Positions 57,158 through 64,000 of a stretch of DNA of 64,000 bases are shown one piece after another. Source of the DNA: Glycine soja (taxonomy: Eukaryota; Streptophyta; Magnoliopsida; Fabales; Fabaceae); NCBI RefSeq assembly GCF_004193775.1, contig NC_041019.1, forward strand, positions 48,769,928 to 48,833,927, given 5' to 3'. The notes below the pieces were generated by a model. It did no database searches and was not told where the DNA came from. It worked only from the letters and a program-made list of their open reading frames with translations. The translations under genes were made by a program, and so were the position numbers. Position 1 is the stretch's first letter, and the number at the start of each line of letters is the position of its first letter.

Positions 57158-57270
57158 ACTTATTGGATTATTTGTGAGCATGTAATTATGTTTATTTTTA
57201 TTATTATTCAGTTTCTGTTGCTAGTGCTACAAATGTATTTGCTTAAGTGAACAATAACATTATGTTGAAT
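56198..57270 (+). other. Leader of the copia element
   Basis: Starts with the primer-binding site. Long untranslated, AT-rich leader with a TA run at 57126-57152. The N-terminal part of gag is not recognisable. Confidence 0.7.
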
Positions 57271-58087
57271 TAAGGTATGGAAGAAAGCCGTAAAAATTGT
57301 TCTTGACGGTATGGATTTGGATTTGGCATTGAGAATGGAACGACACACTTCCACTCCGGAAGCCTCCAATGAGGTCAAAATTGAGAAATGGGATCGTTCC
57401 AATCGAATGTACATTATGATCATGAAGCGTTCTATTCTAGAAGCGTTTCGGGGCTCTATTTTTTAGGGTGAAAATGCAAAAAAATTTATTGATAAAATTG
57501 AACAATACTTTGCCAAAAATGAGAAGGCGGAGATGAGTAACCTTTTGGCTAAACTCATTTCCACGAAGTATAAGGGCAAAAGTAATATAAGGGAGTACAT
57601 AATGAAAATGTCTAACTTGACATCTAAACTGAAAGCACTTAAGTTAGAGTTTGGTGAAGACTTGCTCGTGTATTTAGTTTTGATCTCACTTCATGCACAC
57701 TTTGGGCAATTCAAAGTGAGTTATAACACTTAGAAAGACAAATGGTCCCTTAATGAGCTTATATTTCACTATGTGCAAGAGAAAGAGAGGCTGCAGAGAG
57801 ACAAATCTGAAAGTGCTCATTTAAGCTCCACCTCTCAGATTAAGAAAAGAAAGAAAACTAAGGGTGTTGCTGAAGGGTCTTCTCAGCAAAAGAAACCAAA
57901 GAAGGATGAGGAATTTACCTACTACTTCTGCAAGAAGTCTGGACACATGAAGAAAGAATATCCCAAGTACGCCACATGGCATGTAAAGACAGGTAAATCT
58001 CTTGCTCTTGTTTATTCTAAAGTTAATTTAGTGTACCTGAAGATACGTGGTGGGTAGATTCTAGTGTTACTACTCACATAAGTGTAA

Positions 58088-58277
58088 CCATGGTTGTCAA
58101 ACTCTAGAGTCAACTCGTAGACTCTTACGAGTTTAAGAGTTTACTTCAGTCTCGCGAGTTAACTCAGAAGCAAACTCGTTTTTGAGCAAACTCGGAGCAG
58201 ACTCGTGAACTCGGAGTGGACTCGTGTAAACTCGTAAGAGTCTACGAGTTGACTCTAGAGTTTGACAACCATGCATA
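58088..58277. repeat. Near-perfect ~190-bp inverted repeat
   Basis: ATGGTTGTCAAACTCTAGAG with TCAACTCGTAGACTCTTACG at the left is answered exactly by CGTAAGAGTCTACGAGTTGA and CTCTAGAGTTTGACAACCAT at the right. The interior is rich in ACTCG/CGAGT words. It would form a long stem. Confidence 0.95.
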
Positions 58278-58906
58278 AGTGTTCAAAATTAAAGCATTTA
58301 AATAATTAAAAAAAGCACAAATATCTTCAAAGAAGCATGTCCAATCCTCTAATAGGATCATCTCCATGAATATCATCACTTTCATCATCATCTCCATCTC
58401 CATCATCATCATCAAGGTCTTCCTCAGATTGTGCATCATCATTAAGTTCCACAAAAATTAAATTATCTAGATCAAAAGCTTAAAATAGATATTAAATATG
58501 CTATATTAGAAATAGTTAAAACTTAAAATAATATATAAGCAAATTTTAATTCTGAGAAAGTTCAAAAATTATACCTTTTCTTGGTGTTATTGAAGTTTCA
58601 TTTTATCTTCTCTTTTGCATTTTCCATCTCCTCACATATGAAAAGTATAATTCTATTGAATTTCAGTAACAAGATTGATCCAACTCCAACATTGTAGGGT
58701 CAGTTGTTGTGTTTTGTAATAGACTAATATGAATTATGAACTATGAACTATGAACTTATTGTCATCTGTTTTCAAATTGGTGCATTTTGAATATATTTAC
58801 TTATTATCCATTTTTTTTACGAAGTAGACTCTTACGAGTCGACTCTACGAGTTGACTCGTAGAAGCTCTCACGAGTCTGTGTAGACTCTCGATATTGATA
58901 ACCTTG
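58090..58906. mobile_element. Fold-back DNA transposon nested in the copia protease
   Basis: It is 817 bp, bordered by AGTGTAACC at 58081-58089 and 58907-58915. A 9-bp (or 8-bp) duplication of this kind suits a Mutator- or hAT-type element. The left end is a strong hairpin (58090-58276). The right end has matching words (TCAACTCGTAGAGTCGACTC, GGTTATCA). Removing the insert and one border copy restores the copia frame across HISVTMQDC. It contains a minus-strand stretch encoding an acidic tail (see 58320-58455). Confidence 0.85.
58310..58455 (-). other. Acidic C-terminal coding fragment inside the fold-back element
   Basis: One minus-strand frame reads ELNDDAQSEEDLDDDDGDGD, then DDESDDIHGDDPIRGLDMLL and a stop. 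Acidic tails like this occur at the end of some transposases, notably plant hAT proteins, so it may be the relic of the parent transposase. That identity is inference. Confidence 0.4.
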
Positions 58907-61900
58907 AGTGTAACCATGCAGGATTGCCTGTGGAGTCGACTGCCAAGTGATAATGAAAGATTCATATTTGTTGGCGATGGCAAAAAGGTTGCGATGGAGG
59001 TTATAGGAACTTTTAGATTGCAATTAAAGACTCAATCTTATTTGCATTTGTTTGAGACTTTTGTTGTGCCATCTTTTAGACAGAATTTAATTTCTATTTC
59101 TAGTTTGGACAAATTTGGTTTTTCTTGTTCATTTGGAAATAATAAAGTTAGTCTCTACCAGAATTCGAATTTGATTGGTTCTGGTTTCTTAATTGATAAT
59201 CTATATATGTTGGATGTTAATTGTTTCTATAATGAAATACTGCAAACAAATTCACGTGGCACAAAAAGGAAATTAAAAGAGAATTCAACCACTTTTTGGC
59301 ACAAACGCTTAGGTCATATCTCTAAACAGAGAATTCAGAGACTTGTGTCGGATGAAATTCTTGAACCTTTAGATTTATCAGACTTTGAAGTTTGTGTTGA
59401 ATGCATAAAGGGAAAATGAACAAACATAAGGAAATTAGGTGCCGAAAGAGCTAAAGACATCTTAGAACTGATACATATGGACATTTGTGGTCCTTTTCCG
59501 ACACCTTCTTGGAATGGACAATAGTACTTTATCTCGTTCATAGATGACTACTCTAGATATGATTACCTTTATTAGATACATGAGAAGTCTCAATCCCTAG
59601 ACATTTTTAAGAGTTCCAAGGTTGAAGTTGAACTTCAACTTGGAAAGAAAATTAAGGCTGTCAAATCTGACTGTGGTGGTGAGTACTATGGTAGATATGA
59701 TGGATCAAGAGAACAACGTCCAAGACCTTTTGCACTTTTTCTCAAAGAGTGTGGAATTGTTCTGCAATACACTATGCCAGGCAAACCTAGCATGAATGGT
59801 GTTGCAGAGCAACGAAATCGAACTCTTAAGGATATGGTGAGAAGTATGTTTAGTCATTCTTCTTTGCCAGAGTCACTTTGGGGAGAAGCCTTAAAGACCA
59901 CAGCTTACATCCTTAATAGGGTGCCAAGTAAAGTAGTTAATAAAACCCCTTATGAACTTTGGACTGGCAAAAAGCTAAGCATTAAGCATTTGCATATTTG
60001 GGGTTGTCCGATTGAGGCGCGACCATATAAGCCATATGAAAGAAAGCTGGATTTAAGAACAATTAGTTGTTATTTTGTTGGCTATGTTGAACGCTCTCGG
60101 GGCTATAAGTTTTATGATCCCATTTTAAGATCAATATTTGAAACGGGAAATGCAAGATTTCTTGAGGAAGTTGAGTTTGGGAAGGAAGAGAACATAAGGA
60201 AAATTGTCTTTGAGGAAGAACCTGTTATTGACAGTGTTCAAATCCTCATACTTATTGTTGTTCAAGAAACAACTCCAGTAATAAAAAAACAATGTTCAAA
60301 CTATTGTTGATGACATTGTTCAAGAACAAGATAATGATGAGGTTCTTCCTCAAATACCTATACAACAACCTCAACAACCTTAAGAAGTGTCATTAAGGAG
60401 ATCTAATAGAGAGAGGAGAAGTGCAATCCCTGATGATTATATTATCTTTCTCCAAGAACATGAGGATGACATTAGTTTAACAGAGGATGATCCGATTAAC
60501 TTCTGTCAAGCCATGCGTAGTTCTAACTCTCAAAAATGGATCAATGCCATGAAGGATGAGATGAAATCTATGCAAGACAATGACATTTGGGATCTCGTCG
60601 AATTGCTTGAAAGTGTGAAACCTATTGGTTGCAAATGGATATTTAAAACCAAAAAGGATTCAAAGGGTAATTTCAAGAGATATAAGGCTCGTCTAGTCGC
60701 TAAAGGATTTACCCAAAAGGAGTAAATACTCATTCTTGGTGTTATATGTCGATGATATACTGCATGCTAGCAACAATATAAGCTTCTTACAAAAGACTAA
60801 GAAATTTCTGACGAAAAATTTTGAGATGAAAGATCTTGGGGAAGCCTCTTTTGTATTAGGAATCAAGATACAAAGAGATCGCTCTCAAGGTATCCTAAGG
60901 TTGTCACAAGAGAGTTATATCGATAAGGTCCTAGATAGATTCAGCATGAAAGATAGTAAACCAGGAGATACCCCGATAGCTAAAATACATAAATTTAGTC
61001 TCAAACAATGCCCCAATAATGACCTTGAAAGAATAGAGATGCAAAAGATTCTTTATGCATCAGCAGTAGGAAGTCTAATGTACGCTCAAGTTTGCACTCG
61101 TCTCGATATAGCACTTGTAGTAGGAGTTCTGGGCAGATATTTGAGTAATCATGGAATGCTACATTGGAAAGCAGCAAAACGTGTGATGCATTACCTAAAG
61201 AGAACAAAAGAATACATGCTCACTTATAAGACGTCTGAGAATTTGGAGATCATTGGATACTCAAACTTTGCTTTTGCTGGATGTCAAGATAGCAAACGCT
61301 CCACATTTGGATACATATTTATGTTGGCTGGAGGAGCTATCTCTTGGAAGTCTGCTAAACAGACTCTCATAACTTTTTCGACCATGGTCGCGGAGTTCAT
61401 TGCTTGTTTTGAGGCATCCAACCATTGGCTGGAAAATTTTGTCATTGGTTTGCATGTGGTTGACGGCATTGAAAGACCATTAAAGATTTATTGTGACAAT
61501 AACTCAACAGTTCTTTACTCCAACAACAATAGGAGTGCAACCAAATCAAAGTTTATTGACATCAAGTTTTTAGTTGTTAAAGAAAGAGTTCAGAATAAAC
61601 AGATTTTCATAGAACATTTAAGGAATAATGATATGTTAGTTGACCCACTTATGAAAGGTTTGATACCTAAAATTTTTCATGAGCACACTGCTCATATGGG
61701 AGTGACTCCTTATGGTACCTTAGTTTACTGGGAGTCCCATTTATGTTCTATAAATGTCTTATGTTTTTCAGATATTTGTATAGATTGATTTTCTATAAAA
61801 TAAAGTTGAAGGTTATCATTTCATTTTGAACTTGTTTTGTTTGCAATATTTATATTGTGTTTGGATTTATCTCTATAAAGAATAAAGTTTGGACTAGTTG

Positions 61901-62160
61901 GAAATGAACATGAATGAGATCACATTGCATGTTATTTTTATGCCGCTTATCCATATTTGATCTGTCATCAAGTATATGTGACATTGGTGATCATTGTGAT
62001 TCAATCACGTTGGATTGTGAGGAAAACTGCAATGGTTTTGTGTTACTATATAAGATGGACCAAATTGAGGAAAGTCTAAAAGTAAATAACATACAGTTGT
62101 GCACCTAAAGACTTTTGCAATATAAATTATTAAGGTTAATATGAAGCTCAAGTGGGAGAT

Positions 62161-62586
62161 TGTTAGGAATTTTATAATTCCTAATTAATTAATTAGTGTG
62201 AGCTACATATTATATTTATCATTTATATTAGTTATTTACATTTATGGGCTCAATAAAAGTGATCTAATTTGGTGAGCCTAGTTTGGCCCGTTAGGAAATA
62301 ATGAGAACTCTAACAGGTTAAAATCTAAATAAAGCAAGGTTGTGGTTCTCAATACACAAAATTAGAAATTGTATTTTCTTCTCCACATCTGACGAGAAAC
62401 CTAAGGTTCCAACAGGAAAACAGTGATTTGGTTGAGGAAGAACACAAAACCAACAATTCCTCAGACTCATCAATTCCGCTGTTTATCATGGATCCAGGTA
62501 TTTTTCACAATCCCTCTTGATAATCTAACATAATGTGTTTTTGGTAATTATTGGTATTTTATTAAAATCCTTGAGAGTACCAAACA
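62161..62586 (+). repeat. 3' LTR of the F-box-inserted copia element
   Basis: 426 bp. Starts TGTTAGGAATTTTATAATTC and ends GTACCAAACA. It lies directly after AGTGGGAGAT. Confidence 0.95.
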
Positions 62587-62888
62587 AAAACATTTTGCGA
62601 TATGGCAAATGAAAAATCTCAAACTCTGTCGCAGAACATCGCTATTCAGGATCTACAATACAAATTGATTGCATACCATGTCATGACTTATCGCCATTGA
62701 TCATGTATGAGGATGGTCGTGTCCTCATGATCGACACTACATGTTATCGATTGCGAGCAATTAATTATGATGAGAGAGAGAATACATTAGAACACGGTAA
62801 AATCTCCTGCAACACGTACACGAAGGATCTATGCCAATTATATTCAAAGCTTGGTTACACCGAAAAGACGGTTGGTGTTCAACTGTGA

Positions 62889-64000
62889 CAATTTGTTTTA
62901 ATCAATTTGTATTTTATGCGTTGATAAATAAATATGAATAATGGATAAAATTTGTGAATGATTTTAGTGTGCTAGTTTTGTTGTGTAGTTGGATTATCCA
63001 CTTGTTAGTAAAAAAAATTGTTAAAATTGATTTTAAAGTGATGTGTTTTATGTTTAAATTTTTATTATAAAATTAAGTTAAGAATAAAGTTTAAAATCAA
63101 TTTTAAATTTAAAAATAATTATTAAATCAAACAAAAACTATTAGAATGAACTTAGTGATGGAGAGTTTGGAATAATATATATGAGATCATAAGTTCAAAT
63201 CTCAATTGTAACTATTATAAACAACTCATATAAAAAAAAAATCAAACTAATATTTTTTGTTGTGATTAAATATTCAACCAATGTAAAAAATAAACTTTAC
63301 AATAATGGTGATAGGATCTATAATAAAAAATAATTGATTGAATTATATTTAAAGAAGAATTAAATTGTTCTAAGCTATTAATCTACGAGAAAAATTCAAA
63401 AATGAGTTATCACTACATATATTAAAGTTTATAGTGGCTAATAAATACATTTCATATTATTGAAGACTTATTGTACATTTTAACAATTTATGTATTAAAA
63501 TGAAAAAAAAATTACATTATTCAATCACAATTTTTCATAGATAATAAATTTATTAAATTTTACAATAATTACCTTAAAAGTTATATTAATCATAATTTAT
63601 AATTGATAGATACAATATTTTATGTTGATGACATAATATTTTTAGAATATTTTATTTATCATGACAATATAAATTTAAATTTAAATCATTACATATATTT
63701 ATTTTATTCAATCCTTTTATTTTAGTTAGAATAACTTTATCTATAATATATAACACCACATATTTTTTTTAGTTTAACTTTAACATATAACAAAAGTAGA
63801 ATAACTTTAAATTTAAACTAGGCTAACATTTGTAATTATACAAAAAAAAAACTAAAGTTATTCGTTATTTTTTTAGTATGCTTAAATATATTATTTTATA
63901 TATTAATTACAACAAGTTGATATATTATTGACAGTTTATATATTATTTTACAATTAATACCAATATTTTAAAGAAACTGTCAATAATTAAAAATACCTTA
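62889..64000. other. AT-rich intergenic DNA
   Basis: No gene, RNA or transposon end is recognised after the F-box pseudogene stop. Confidence 0.6.

Larger units (their letters stand above)
57275..61788 (+). pseudogene. gag-pol remnant of the F-box-inserted copia element
   Basis: Gag: DGMDLDLALRMERHTS, VKIEKWDRSNRMYIMIMKRS, TKYKGKSNIREYIMKMSNL and a zinc knuckle whose first and last Cys have become Tyr (YYFCKKSGHMKKEYPKY). Protease has VDSSVTTHISV, where DSGAT would be expected, and is cut by the nested transposon. Integrase: [52 protein letters not shown] and [53 protein letters not shown] and YKARLVAKGFTQKE, then a stop and a deletion that removes the palm region. RT resumes at VLYVDDILHASNN, then NFEMKDLGEASFVLGIKIQR. 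The last open frame (60736-61788, 350 codons) continues through RNase H: GCQDSKRSTFGYIFMLAG, ISWKSAKQTLI, IYCDNNSTV and DPLMKGL. Confidence 0.95.
55683..62591 (+). mobile_element. Ty1/copia retrotransposon inserted in the F-box pseudogene
   Basis: The element is 55688-62586 (6.9 kb), flanked by the identical target duplication AAAAC (55683-55687 and 62587-62591). It has two LTRs, primer-binding site TGGTATCAGAGCC at 56200-56212 (initiator tRNA-Met type), gag, protease, integrase, RT and RNase H in copia order, and polypurine tract CAAGTGGGAGAT. It is broken by stops, an RT deletion and an 817-bp nested transposon. Confidence 0.96.
54660..62888 (+). pseudogene. F-box/FBA-domain protein pseudogene, split by a copia element
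   Basis: F-box proteins are substrate adaptors of SCF ubiquitin ligases. The first part (54660-55687) begins MEIL*EELMMEIFSWFPVKS and LLLSMCVSKL, then DPNFVKLHLQRS, an F-box. After a frameshift come VVETCNGLVC, WNPITRRIFEDL and FGFGYDVFH, then NYKVVSIVC, NNDGCCEVKVCNISDN and VSLDL-like segments of the F-box-associated domain. About 190 bp of unrelated DNA sits near 55135-55320. The second part resumes at 62587 with HFAIWQMKNL, then MYEDGRVLMID and YDERENTLEH, ending VGVQL-stop at 62888. Without the 6.9-kb insertion and one copy of the AAAAC duplication, the frame runs through. An early stop, frameshifts and further stops show it is dead. Its unbroken length, near 380 codons, suits the family. 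Confidence 0.9.

Noticed and set aside
58242..58454. Met-rich 70-codon minus-strand frame
   Set aside because: Wrong frame of the GATGAT-type acidic stretch; the acidic frame is the plausible coding one.

Overview
This is an AT-rich stretch of plant nuclear DNA, most likely from a legume and probably soybean or a close Glycine relative. The reasons are the Athila/Calypso-like Ty3 element, LTRs studded with CGCTAAGC-type and TAATCGATTAC motifs that I associate with soybean repeats, and legume-like gene remnants. The organism call is inference; no database was searched. Only one apparently intact host gene is visible. It is a two-exon MIF-like (MDL3-type) tautomerase gene on the minus strand at 7424-9737. 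Nearly everything else is transposable elements and the broken genes they carry or interrupt.

Layout from left to right. 1-1300: AT-rich DNA with a mirror-image AAT/ATT microsatellite and a fold-back MITE. 1301-6798: a CACTA-like DNA transposon carrying, on its minus strand, pieces of a U-box E3 ligase gene (PUB17-like) and of ribosomal protein eL31. The PUB piece is itself split by a solo LTR. 7424-9737: the MDL3-like gene. 10205-12594: a 5'-truncated Ty1/copia element flanked by a direct repeat of about 360 bp. 12600-15440: a MITE, a 73-bp tandem duplication, a GC-rich island and AT-rich DNA.

15448-29579: a 14-kb Ty3/gypsy element of Athila type on the minus strand, with perfect ATGAT target-site duplications (TSDs). 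It carries gag, protease, RT, RNase H, integrase and an extra 3' ORF, all broken. It holds two nested insertions and lies between the arms of an older inverted-repeat element. 32834-36713: a Tnt1/Tork-like copia element with CAAAT TSDs and an internal deletion.

39301 to about 50600: a probable Helitron (3' end seen, 5' end not placed). It is packed with captured exons: a DRG-type GTPase exon in three copies, a plasma-membrane H+-ATPase exon, a TPX2/WVD2-like exon, a partly triplicated ribosomal protein eL24 gene and an unidentified C-terminal fragment. It also contains many AAT microsatellites and a 193-bp tandem repeat. 54660-62888: an F-box/FBA pseudogene split by a 6.9-kb copia element with AAAAC TSDs. 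That copia element is in turn split in its protease region by an 817-bp fold-back DNA transposon. 62889-64000: AT-rich DNA with nothing recognised.

The most notable signal is that two unrelated DNA transposons, a CACTA element and a putative Helitron, have each captured several host exons, in both cases including a cytosolic ribosomal protein gene. Several nested insertions have identifiable target duplications, so their relative order can be read.
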